A stretch of DNA of 13,592 nt from Sutterellaceae bacterium (GTDB lineage Bacteria; Pseudomonadota; Gammaproteobacteria; Burkholderiales; Burkholderiaceae_F). The position numbers were made by a program, and so were the translations under genes. The notes under the pieces were generated by a model, which saw only the letters and a list, made by a program, of their open reading frames with translations, did no database searches and was not told the origin of the DNA. The stretch spans positions 1-13,592 of the forward strand of contig JAUNOJ010000022.1 of the NCBI GenBank assembly GCA_030531135.1, given 5' to 3'. Shown here piece by piece: positions 7,332 through 13,592 of this stretch. Position 1 is the stretch's first letter; the number at the start of each line of letters is the position of its first letter.

Positions 7332-8390
7332 TCAAATTCCTTCATCAAGAGCGGGAATCGTTATTTCCCAGCCTTTATCTGTTTGTTCCATTTCAACGCG
7401 CTTGCCTGTAAACGCTTCAATCACTTGGGCACACGACCGAGTGTGCGGAGACGGGCTAGACGTCAGAAAATGCCCGCCTTTGGCAAGCGCCATCGGCACG
7501 AGCAGCTGATCTTGCAAATGCCGACAAATCGGGACGGTCGACGCCGTGAATGCGGCCGCGTTGCGAGCCGCGATGCGCGCAACCGACTCCGCAGACAGTC
7601 TCGGACGGCCGACTTCGGAAAACACCGAAATTCCCGATTCGCAGGCCACACGGATCATCAACGCATTGCCGGCTTCCGAAATCTCTGCATCGGACGAGAC
7701 GACAATCCGATTCTCCGTGATGCCAAGCGGGATCCCGAACTCTTCAATCAGAAGGTTCTTTTCCCGTTGGGCAATCGCTTCGGCCAAATGGCAGTTGAGA
7801 ATCCGGACGTCGGTGCGTAGCCTTTTGCCTTTTTCCGTCATGGCAAAAGGCTTGGGTTGAAAGACGCCCGCGGCGTCCAGACGAACTTCTCCGCCGCCTG
7901 CCTGATAGAAGGCCGCATGCGGCATGGAAAATGAAACCGCGTATCCCATCGACTTCATGCAGGGTGCAAGCGTTTCGTTCATGAACTCAAAGGTCGGCGC
8001 AAACGGACAGTACGCGCCGCCCGTTACCGTGACCGAGGCTTGTTCGCCCTCTTTGAGGACGCGTGCCAAAGCCGGAGCAACGGCTTGCATCAGCAAAACG
8101 GTGCTACCGCCCGAAGCGATGTCAAAGCGGTAGTCTCCGGCCTTTACCGCGCGGGGGACAAATGTCAGCTCGGTCGAATCGAGTTCGGCGCCCGAGACGG
8201 TCGCATCGCAGATTTCGGCACACGCCTTTATGCACATCAGGTGCTGGCGTTTCAGCCCGGGCTTTTCCCGCTTGCCGCGAATATGGCGCATGCGAAAGGC
8301 AATGCCCGAGGCCGTCGACATAGCAAGAGCCGCGCGCAGGATTTGCCCGCCTCCCGTTGCACCGTTGATTTCAAGAAATTCGGTCGTCAT
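7332..8390 (-). CDS. rtcA: RNA 3'-terminal phosphate cyclase RtcA
   Basis: RtcA converts RNA 3'-phosphates to 2',3'-cyclic phosphates with ATP through a histidine-AMP intermediate, and it can also adenylylate 5'-phosphates. With the start at 8390 the protein has 352 aa, versus about 338 in E. coli. The N-terminal signature is EINGATGGGQILRAALAMS. Further family motifs are HLMCIKACAEICDATVSGAELDST, IASGGSTVLLMQAV, and HLQDQLLVPMALAKGGHFLTSSPSPHTRS with the likely adenylylated His316. An in-frame ATG at 8402 would add MGKI. The predicted sigma-54 start site near 8410 would leave it only about 8 nt of leader, while the ATG at 8390 has a GGGA ribosome-binding site, so I prefer 8390. It is the first gene of the operon, whereas E. 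coli has rtcB first. Confidence 0.93.
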   Translation of the reverse strand: MTTEFLEINGATGGGQILRAALAMSTASGIAFRMRHIRGKREKPGLKRQHLMCIKACAEICDATVSGAELDSTELTFVPRAVKAGDYRFDIASGGSTVLLMQAVAPALARVLKEGEQASVTVTGGAYCPFAPTFEFMNETLAPCMKSMGYAVSFSMPHAAFYQAGGGEVRLDAAGVFQPKPFAMTEKGKRLRTDVRILNCHLAEAIAQREKNLLIEEFGIPLGITENRIVVSSDAEISEAGNALMIRVACESGISVFSEVGRPRLSAESVARIAARNAAAFTASTVPICRHLQDQLLVPMALAKGGHFLTSSPSPHTRSCAQVIEAFTGKRVEMEQTDKGWEITIPALDEGI

Positions 8391-8420
8391 GATTTTTCCC
8401 ATATTGCTTGTCTTGCATAA

Positions 8421-8436
8421 AGCAAGAGTCGTGCCA
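8421..8436 (-). promoter_or_regulatory. Sigma-54 (-24/-12) promoter of the rtcA-rtcB-orfX operon
   Basis: The minus strand reads TGGCACGACTCTTGCT, a full match to the sigma-54 consensus TGGCACG-N4-TTGC(A/T). The -24 element lies at 8431-8436 and the -12 element at 8421-8425. Transcription should start near 8410, about 20 nt before the chosen rtcA start. This fits the sigma-54 activator RtcR encoded divergently. The AT-rich 8437-8553 interval is where RtcR would be expected to bind, but I could not assign its operator with confidence. Confidence 0.92.
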
Positions 8437-8465
8437 GTTTTAACAAATCCTTAAAAATCAATGGT

Positions 8466-8496
8466 TTGACGCATGCTCCGACTTTTACAGTACAAT
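8466..8496 (+). promoter_or_regulatory. Possible sigma-70 promoter of rtcR
   Basis: TTGACG (8466-8471) and TACAAT (8491-8496) resemble -35 and -10 elements, but the 19-bp spacing is long. A perfect TTGACA at 8496-8501 lacks a good -10 at the right distance. ATCGATTTATTGATC-like AT-rich sequence follows at 8503-8517 and could be part of an activator or autoregulatory site. Low confidence. Confidence 0.3.
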
Positions 8497-8553
8497 TGAC
8501 ATATCGATTTATTGATCTGTTTTTATCGTTTTTGATTATTTTGGATCGTTGCT

Positions 8554-10155
8554 ATGAATAAGAAAACGGTTGTCATCGGTTTGGCCGGACCCACTCTCGA
8601 CGGACGAGGCGTGAAAGAGCGCTGGCAGAAGTGGCGACCCACGATTTCCATCGGGCAGCACGATGATCTCGTCGTCGATCGTTTCGAACTTCTGTGTCAG
8701 GATAAATTCATGGAGCTCGGAGAGCAGTTGGTCGCCGACTTCAAAATGGTGTCACCGGATACCGAAGTTCGGATTCATCGACAGCACTTTCCCAAACCTT
8801 GGGACTTCGGGACGGTCTACGCGGAGCTGCTCGACTTTGCCAAGCATTATCCCTTCGATCCGGAAAACGAGGACTATCTGGTTCACATCACCACCGGCAC
8901 ACACGTCATTCAGATCTGCCTCTTTTTGCTGGTGGAGTCGAGAATCATCCCGGCGAGACTTTTGCAGACGGGGTGCCCGGACAAGCGCGACATTGCAGGC
9001 AACTACGACATTATCGACCTTGATCTTTCCAAGTACGATCAGCTGGCCGAGCGGTTTACGGCTGCGCGCAAAGAGGGGCACCTATTGCTTAAAGCCGGTA
9101 TCGATACGCGCAACGGCGCCTATAACAAGATGATCGATCAGATCACGCGTGTCTGCGAGAGAAGCAAAGATCCGATCCTGCTGACCGGTCCCTCGGGGGT
9201 CGGCAAAACTCGTCTAGCCCGCCTCATCTACGAGTGGAAGAAAAAGAACGGTCAGGTATCGGGGGCGTTTGTGGAGCTGAACTGCGCCACTCTTCGCGGC
9301 GACGCTGCCATGTCGGCTCTCTTCGGTCACAAAAAAGGCGCCTACACGGGCGCGGCGGAAAACCGAATCGGGATGCTCGCCGCTGCCGACGGAGGACTGC
9401 TGTTTTTGGACGAAGTCGGAGAACTTGGTTCGGACGAGCAGGCCATGTTGCTGCGCGCCATCGAAGAAAAGCGCTTTTACCCCATGGGGTCGGATACGGA
9501 AAGCACAAGTGATTTTCAGCTCATCTGCGGCACTAACCGCGACCTCAAGCAGATGATTCGTACCGGCAAATTCCGTCAGGATCTGCTGGCGCGTATCAAC
9601 CTTTGGACATTCGAGTTGCTGGGACTGAAGGATCGTCCCGAAGACATTGAGCCCAACCTCATGTACGAACTTGAAAACGCCTCTCGAAAGCTGGGAAAAC
9701 TTGTGCGCATGAATAAAGAGGCCAAAGAAACGTTTCTAAAGGATGCTACTTCTTCGAAGGCTCAATGGACAAGCAACTTCCGCGATCTCTCGGGAGCGGC
9801 CACCCGAATGGCGGTACTTTCTGACAGCGGCCGTATCACCAAGGAATTGGCGGAAGCCGAACTCAAACGTCTGCATGACAGTTGGCAAGAGGATGCGCAA
9901 CCCGACGACGATCTCAAAGTCGTTCGCTCGGTGATGGGAGAAGCGGCCGACGGCTTGGATCTTTTCGACATTCCTCAGCTTGCGCTTGTGATCCGCACCT
10001 GCCGCAGATCCAAAAATCTGTCCGAGGCCGGGCGCACGCTTTTTGCCGCCTCGTTTAAAAAACGCACGACGACAAACGACTCCGATCGATTGCGAAAGTA
10101 CCTTGCGGGATTCGGAATTACCTGGAAGTCCGTGACGCAAGCAAAAGTCGATTAA
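8554..10155 (+). CDS. rtcR: Sigma-54-dependent transcriptional activator RtcR
   Basis: RtcR switches on the rtc operon in response to RNA damage. In Salmonella RtcR, tRNA fragments with 2',3'-cyclic phosphate ends are the reported ligand of the N-terminal CARF-type domain. Here 533 aa (E. coli 532) divide into a sensor domain (about 1-180, with the CARF-like motif HITTGTHVIQ at 111-120), an AAA+ domain and a C-terminal HTH (about 475-525, RTCRRSKNLSEAGRTLF). The AAA+ domain has Walker A GPSGVGKT (212-219), the sigma-54 contact loop GAYTGA (262-267), Walker B LLFLDE (282-287) and arginine-finger candidates in FRQDLLARIN (340-349). The loop has Tyr where most activators have Phe (GAFTGA). The start has only a weak GGA site. 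Leucine codons differ from glmS (TTG is 4 of 17 in the first 160 codons). It faces away from its target operon, as in E. coli. Confidence 0.95.
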   Translation: MNKKTVVIGLAGPTLDGRGVKERWQKWRPTISIGQHDDLVVDRFELLCQDKFMELGEQLVADFKMVSPDTEVRIHRQHFPKPWDFGTVYAELLDFAKHYPFDPENEDYLVHITTGTHVIQICLFLLVESRIIPARLLQTGCPDKRDIAGNYDIIDLDLSKYDQLAERFTAARKEGHLLLKAGIDTRNGAYNKMIDQITRVCERSKDPILLTGPSGVGKTRLARLIYEWKKKNGQVSGAFVELNCATLRGDAAMSALFGHKKGAYTGAAENRIGMLAAADGGLLFLDEVGELGSDEQAMLLRAIEEKRFYPMGSDTESTSDFQLICGTNRDLKQMIRTGKFRQDLLARINLWTFELLGLKDRPEDIEPNLMYELENASRKLGKLVRMNKEAKETFLKDATSSKAQWTSNFRDLSGAATRMAVLSDSGRITKELAEAELKRLHDSWQEDAQPDDDLKVVRSVMGEAADGLDLFDIPQLALVIRTCRRSKNLSEAGRTLFAASFKKRTTTNDSDRLRKYLAGFGITWKSVTQAKVD

Positions 10156-10186
10156 CGCAACTGAACGCGCCGATTGCGCGCGAAAT

Positions 10187-10225
10187 AAAAAAGCCTCGAA
10201 AGCAATGAATGCTCGAGGCTTTTTT
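10187..10225. terminator. Bidirectional rho-independent terminator between rtcR and the marC-like gene
   Basis: AAAAAAGCCTCGA (10187-10199) pairs perfectly over 13 bp with TCGAGGCTTTTTT (10213-10225). GCA/TGC can pair inside the loop. It ends rtcR transcription from the left and marC-like transcription from the right. The 12-bp core of the stem is identical to the terminator at 4554-4592. Confidence 0.9.
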
Positions 10226-10245
10226 CTCGGATAAACGGAATCGAA

Positions 10246-10902
10246 CTAGCCGCCGCCGATAAAGGCGCGGATACCCGAGCCCACAAACTGAACGCCGATA
10301 CAAATCAGGAAAAAGCCCATCAGTTTGCTTAAAACTGCCATCCCCGATGGGCCGATGTGTTCGGCGCAATATTCGCTGGAGCGAAGCGTGACCCAGGCGA
10401 TGACGCTCGTAGCAAGAATCGCCAACCCCGTCATCACAAAGGGGCCGATCATATCGAGCGTATCGGCCGCTTCGGCAATTTCGGTGGAAAAACCGATCAC
10501 AACGGCAATCGTACCCGGCCCGGCAATACCCGGCATGGCCAACGGAAAAAACGAATAGTCTTCTTTATTGCGACGCACCAAGGGCGCTTTATTGGGAGTT
10601 TGTCCGCCGAAAAGCATCTGTTGGCCGATCATGGCCACGACCAGACCGCCCGCAATACGCATGGCGCCGTAGCTGATGCCGAAAAAAGCCAAGATGAGGT
10701 TGCCGGCCAAAAGGCTCACAATCATCACCAGAAACGAATAAATTGCCGCCCAATTGGCTTGTTGTCGACGTTGCTCCTTGGTCATGCCTGCCGACAGGCT
10801 GACAAAGAGCGGAATTTTGGAGACAGGATTGGTAATGACCACCAACGACACCAATGCGCCGAAAAAATATTGAAGGTGGAAGGTTTCTAAAAAATGTTGC
10901 AT
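10246..10902 (-). CDS. MarC/YchE-family inner-membrane protein
   Basis: This is a 218-aa polytopic membrane protein with about six hydrophobic segments. The N-terminal FFGALVSLVVITNPVSKIPLFVSLSAGMT and the central FPLAMPGIAGPGTIAVVIGFST are the two related half-signatures of the MarC family (UPF0056; E. coli YchE, YhgN, MarC). FGISYGAMRIAGGLVVAMIGQQML also matches the family. Length fits (E. coli YchE 215 aa). MarC was once linked to multiple antibiotic resistance, but that role was not upheld, and no substrate is firmly known. The ATG at 10902 has a poor, very close ribosome-binding site (GAGG, 2 nt away), and I found no better in-frame start. No convincing promoter is visible upstream. It is convergent with rtcR, sharing a terminator, and divergent from the efflux operon. 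Confidence 0.88.
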   Translation of the reverse strand: MQHFLETFHLQYFFGALVSLVVITNPVSKIPLFVSLSAGMTKEQRRQQANWAAIYSFLVMIVSLLAGNLILAFFGISYGAMRIAGGLVVAMIGQQMLFGGQTPNKAPLVRRNKEDYSFFPLAMPGIAGPGTIAVVIGFSTEIAEAADTLDMIGPFVMTGLAILATSVIAWVTLRSSEYCAEHIGPSGMAVLSKLMGFFLICIGVQFVGSGIRAFIGGG

Positions 10903-11072
10903 CGCCTCGGACCCGAATAAAGGGATACGATGCGCTCGGTGTTGGCGGGCGTATCGCTCATCTAAGCAATTCTACTCAGATCATCTCTCTTGCTCCGATC
11001 GACGGATGTGGAAAGTTTGACGAAAGTCGCAAAAAAGACAAATTTTGTTACAGACGTAAATCAATATCGGCA

Positions 11073-11091
11073 ATTTGGCGGATTGCCAAAT
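11073..11091. promoter_or_regulatory. Operator-like palindrome overlapping the efflux promoter
   Basis: ATTTGGC (11073-11079) and GCCAAAT (11085-11091) form a perfect 7-bp inverted repeat with a 5-bp centre. The right arm covers the predicted -35 hexamer (11083-11088). That is the layout expected for a dimeric repressor of the TetR or MarR kind, which often control RND pumps. No such regulator gene is in this window, so it would act in trans. Confidence 0.5.
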
Positions 11092-11110
11092 AAAAAATGT
11101 CGGCTAGAAT
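11083..11110 (+). promoter_or_regulatory. Sigma-70-type promoter of the RND efflux operon
   Basis: TTGCCA (11083-11088, 5 of 6) and TAGAAT (11105-11110, 5 of 6) are separated by 16 bp. The predicted start near 11117 leaves a leader of about 120 nt before the adaptor ATG at 11240. The -35 is embedded in the palindrome at 11073-11091. Confidence 0.65.
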
Positions 11111-11139
11111 GGTGAACCATCATTCAGTCGGGTAGGGGG

Positions 11140-11180
11140 AATTGCGTTTTCGCTTTTTTTAATCTAGAGAAAACGCAATT
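11140..11180 (+). repeat. 12-bp perfect inverted repeat in the efflux operon leader
   Basis: AATTGCGTTTTC (11140-11151) and GAAAACGCAATT (11169-11180) are perfect reverse complements around a 17-nt centre that includes seven consecutive T's (11154-11160). It lies downstream of the predicted start site and about 60 nt before the adaptor start codon. It could be an RNA hairpin that modulates read-through or a second operator. It is not a classical terminator, because only a short, interrupted T-run follows the right arm. Confidence 0.6.
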
Positions 11181-11239
11181 TTGTGCCCAGTCTGATTGTT
11201 TGGTCAGGGATACAAAAAGTTAACGGAGTAAATATACAA

Positions 11240-12469
11240 ATGTTGTTGAAACAAACGCCGCGTCTGGCGGTTTTGGCAGTGGCCGCCGCTACGACTGTGT
11301 TGATGTCTGGTTGTACGGGTAAGCAGGATGCGACGCAGGGGCAGGCCGCTGCCGCCCAAGCTCGTCCGGCAACGCCTGTGTCGGTTCAGGTGATCGAATA
11401 CACCGAAGCGATCGTTCATACCGAATTGGCCGGCCGTATTACCGCCTATCAGACGGCCGAAGTCCGTCCGCAGGTTTCGGGCATTTTGCAAAAGCGTCTT
11501 TTTGAAGAAGGTGCCGAAGTCAAGCTCGGTCAACCGCTCTATCAGATCGATCCGGCCATTTACGAAGCCGAAGTGGCTTCCGCCAAAGCGGCTCTTTTGC
11601 AGGCTCGCGCGACCTTGGCTTCTGCCAAGGCCGATGCCAAGCGCTCTGCCGAATTGGTCAAGGTCAATGCCGTGAGCAAGTCGGCCGACGATTCCGCGCA
11701 AGCCGCTTACAAGGTGGCCGTTGCCAATGTCGAAGCTGCAAAGGCTGCTTTAACCTCCGCTCAAATCAATTTGCGCTACACCAAGGTCAACTCTCCCATT
11801 TCCGGCAAGGTATCTTTGTCCGAAGTTACGCCCGGCGCATTGGTGACCTCCGGACAAGCCCAGCGTTTGACGGTGGTGCAGCAAATCGATCCGGTGTATG
11901 TCGACGTGACGCAGTCTCAGGGCGAAATGGCCAAGCTTCGCGAACAGGCGCGCAAGGGTGTTTTGCGCACCGGCGACAACGGTCAGGCCGACGTGCAGTT
12001 GATTTTGGATAACGGTACGACCTATCCGAGTTTGGGTAAGCTCACATTTAAGGACGCCTTGGTGGATGAAGCCACCGGTACGGTTCGTATTCGTGCCGTG
12101 TTTGAAAATCCGCAACGCGATCTGATGCCCGGCATGTATGTGCGCGCTCGTTTGGTCGACGGCGTTTTGACCAAGGCCATCAAGCTCGATCAGCGTGCCA
12201 CGATGCGCCGCAACAACGGTACGCCCTATGTGTATGTCGTCAACAAAGACAACAAGGTCGAAAGCCGCGATATCGAAATCACGGGGACCGAAGGCAACTT
12301 CTGGCTTGTCGAAAAGGGACTTGAGCCCGGTGAAAAGGTTGTTGTCGAAGGCTTGCAGCGTGTTGCTCCCGGTGCAACCGTAGCACCGGGCGCTCCTTTG
12401 GTTTCCAAGGTCGGTCCCGATTCCGCAACGGTGAATGCTCCGGCAAATGCTGCCGAGCAGACCAAGTAA
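11240..12469 (+). CDS. RND efflux periplasmic adaptor lipoprotein (AcrA/MexA family)
   Basis: This membrane-fusion protein would link the inner-membrane RND pump to an outer-membrane channel. It has 409 aa with the ATG at 11240, which follows GGAG (11225-11228). A GTG at 11183 is open in frame but would put 19 residues ahead of an otherwise clean signal peptide. The N-terminus is a lipoprotein signal with lipobox LMSGC (lipidated Cys25, then Thr26). The biotinyl-lipoyl-like domain follows (AGRITAYQTAEVRPQVSGIL, about 64-105). An Ala-rich alpha-helical hairpin runs from about 106 to 176. The second lipoyl half is INLRYTKVNSPISGKVSLSE (176-195), followed by beta-barrel and membrane-proximal domains ending with GLEPGEKVVVEGLQRVAPGATV. 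The RND pump gene follows after 21 bp. No outer-membrane channel gene is visible before the window ends. Substrates cannot be read from sequence. Confidence 0.95.
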   Translation: MLLKQTPRLAVLAVAAATTVLMSGCTGKQDATQGQAAAAQARPATPVSVQVIEYTEAIVHTELAGRITAYQTAEVRPQVSGILQKRLFEEGAEVKLGQPLYQIDPAIYEAEVASAKAALLQARATLASAKADAKRSAELVKVNAVSKSADDSAQAAYKVAVANVEAAKAALTSAQINLRYTKVNSPISGKVSLSEVTPGALVTSGQAQRLTVVQQIDPVYVDVTQSQGEMAKLREQARKGVLRTGDNGQADVQLILDNGTTYPSLGKLTFKDALVDEATGTVRIRAVFENPQRDLMPGMYVRARLVDGVLTKAIKLDQRATMRRNNGTPYVYVVNKDNKVESRDIEITGTEGNFWLVEKGLEPGEKVVVEGLQRVAPGATVAPGAPLVSKVGPDSATVNAPANAAEQTK

Positions 12470-12490
12470 GAGCATGGAGCAAAATAAATC

Positions 12491-13592
12491 ATGTTGAGTC
12501 GCTTTTTCGTCGACCGCCCGATTTTTGCTTGGGTGGTCGCTATCGTGATCATGCTCGTGGGCGCGTTGGCAATTTATACCTTGCCCGTGTCCCAGTATCC
12601 CAATATTGCGCCGCCTCAGGTGACCGTGACGGCAACCTATCCGGGTGCTTCGGCTGAAACGATGTCTCGTACCGTCACGCAGGTCATCGAACAGGAAATG
12701 ACCGGTTTGGACGGCTTGATGTACATGAGCTCCAACTCGGACTCGACCGGCCGTATGACGATCACCTTGACCTTCGTAGCCGGTACCAATCCCGACTTGG
12801 CTCAGGTGCAGGTGCAAAACAAACTGTCGTCGGCCGAACCGAGTTTGCCCGATACGGTGCGTCAGTTGGGTGTGGTGGTCCGCAAGAGCTCGGCCTCGTT
12901 TTTGATGGTGGTGGGCTTTATCGACAAGTCCGGCAAGCTCACCTCCGGTGACTTGGGCGACTTTTTGACCAACAACATCGAAGAGTCCTTGGCTCGTGTC
13001 GAAGGTGTCGGTGAAGTAACGGTGTTCGGTGCCTCGTACGCCATGCGTATCTGGATGGATCCGGGCCTGTTGATGAAATACAACCTCGAAACCAGTGACG
13101 TCATCAACGCCATTTCGACGCAAAACGTTCAGGTGGCTGCCGGCGACATCGCAGGTCAGCCCACCAACGGCAAACGCATGATCAGCGCCACGATTCGCGC
13201 GAGCTCTTTGCTGACGAGTACCGAAGACTTTGAAAAGATTGTCGTCAAGAGCCAGTCCGACGGCTCCGTCGTTCGCATTCGCGATATCGGCTATGTGGAA
13301 CTCGGTCAGGAAAGCTATACCTTCCAAGGCAACTACAACGGTCAGCCTTCTTCGGGCGTGGCCATTAAGTTGAGTTCCGGTGCAAACGCACTGGCTACGG
13401 CCGAACGCGTCTTGAATCGCGTGGAAGAACTTTCTCCCTTCTTCCCGGAAGGTGTGGAAACGGTGATTCCGTTCGATACCACGCCCTTTGTGCGCGCCGC
13501 TATGCACGAAGTGGTGAAGACCTTGATCGAAGCCATCATCTTGGTGGTGTGTGTGATGTACTTGTTCTTGCAGAACTGGCGCGCCACCATCA
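12491..13592 (+). CDS. RND multidrug efflux pump, AcrB/HAE1 family (partial, N-terminal third)
   Basis: The open frame from the ATG at 12491 (MLSRFFVDRPIFAWVVAIVIM) runs 367 codons to the right edge without a stop. AcrB homologues are about 1050 aa, so roughly one third is visible. The first membrane helix is about residues 10-28. It is followed by the hallmark LPVSQYPNIAPPQVTVTATYPGASAETM and by the periplasmic porter subdomains (EEMTGLDG-like QEMTGLDGLMYMSSNSDSTG, AQVQVQNKLSSAEPSLP, VEGVGEVTVFG). The second helix begins near 342 (LIEAIILVVCVMYLFLQNWRATI). The proton-relay aspartates lie beyond the edge. GGAG at 12476-12479 precedes the start. It would be co-transcribed with the adaptor and export hydrophobic compounds using the proton gradient. 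Confidence 0.96.
   Translation, partial: MLSRFFVDRPIFAWVVAIVIMLVGALAIYTLPVSQYPNIAPPQVTVTATYPGASAETMSRTVTQVIEQEMTGLDGLMYMSSNSDSTGRMTITLTFVAGTNPDLAQVQVQNKLSSAEPSLPDTVRQLGVVVRKSSASFLMVVGFIDKSGKLTSGDLGDFLTNNIEESLARVEGVGEVTVFGASYAMRIWMDPGLLMKYNLETSDVINAISTQNVQVAAGDIAGQPTNGKRMISATIRASSLLTSTEDFEKIVVKSQSDGSVVRIRDIGYVELGQESYTFQGNYNGQPSSGVAIKLSSGANALATAERVLNRVEELSPFFPEGVETVIPFDTTPFVRAAMHEVVKTLIEAIILVVCVMYLFLQNWRATI

Larger units (their letters stand above)
10903..11239. other. Divergent intergenic region between the marC-like gene and the efflux operon
   Basis: This is 337 bp without a credible gene. The right half holds the efflux promoter, the palindrome over its -35 element and the long inverted repeat of the leader, each listed separately. 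The left half (10903-11070) contains nothing I can assign beyond weak promoter-like hexamers on the minus strand. GGAG at 11225-11228 is the ribosome-binding site of the adaptor gene. Confidence 0.5.

Noticed and set aside
8491-8524. Perfect TTGACA at 8496-8501 as the rtcR -35 element
   Set aside because: No acceptable -10 hexamer lies 16-18 bp downstream, so the weaker 19-bp-spaced pair at 8466-8496 was listed instead at low confidence.
11183-11239. GTG at 11183 as start of the adaptor gene
   Set aside because: It adds 19 residues before a complete lipoprotein signal peptide, while the ATG at 11240 has a good ribosome-binding site.
11750-13507. A 585-codon open frame on the minus strand opposite the efflux genes
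   Set aside because: It lies wholly antisense to two well-recognised genes, its protein is rich in His, Gly, Arg and Asp with no family signature, and such long mirror frames arise from codon bias.

Overview
The window looks like the chromosome of a Gram-negative proteobacterium. It holds a glmU-glmS pair, a tripartite RND efflux operon with a lipoprotein adaptor, a sigma-54-dependent rtc RNA-repair locus, and YjiH/YjiG-type membrane proteins. A moderate GC content and heavy use of TTG for leucine in the housekeeping genes would fit a gut betaproteobacterium (for example a Sutterellaceae relative). That placement is inference from style, not proven.

Layout. (1) 1-945, minus strand: a two-gene yjiH-yjiG-like operon (inner-membrane 'nucleoside recognition/gate' proteins), cut by the left edge, with a good sigma-70 promoter about 100 bp upstream. 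(2) 1320-4529, plus strand: glmU and glmS, 18 bp apart, the UDP-GlcNAc synthesis enzymes, closed by a strong bidirectional terminator. (3) 4593-10186: an RNA-repair locus. rtcR (plus strand) is divergent from an rtcA-rtcB-orfX operon (minus strand). rtcA is preceded by a textbook -24/-12 sigma-54 promoter. RtcR has an N-terminal sensor domain, an AAA+ sigma-54 activator domain and a C-terminal HTH. orfX (332 aa, unrecognised, coiled-coil-rich) starts 4 nt after rtcB. Its 3' flank of about 250 nt is full of inverted repeats whose pairing is better on the operon-sense strand. (4) 10246-10902, minus strand: a MarC-family membrane protein, convergent with rtcR across a second terminator. (5) 11240 to the right edge, plus strand: an AcrA-like adaptor lipoprotein and the first third of an AcrB-like RND pump. 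Its promoter is overlapped by a perfect 7-5-7 palindrome, and its leader carries a 12-bp perfect inverted repeat.

How the genes work together. GlmS and GlmU supply UDP-GlcNAc for peptidoglycan and LPS. In the rtc locus, RtcR would sense RNA damage and activate sigma-54 transcription of the cyclase (RtcA), the ligase (RtcB) and the unknown orfX. Parts that go beyond the standard rtc system are orfX, the N-terminally extended RtcB, the reversed A-B gene order, and the possible structured RNA at the 3' end of the operon. The locus sits between two terminators with the same 12-bp stem. rtcR uses leucine codons differently from glmS, which suggests a cassette with a separate history.
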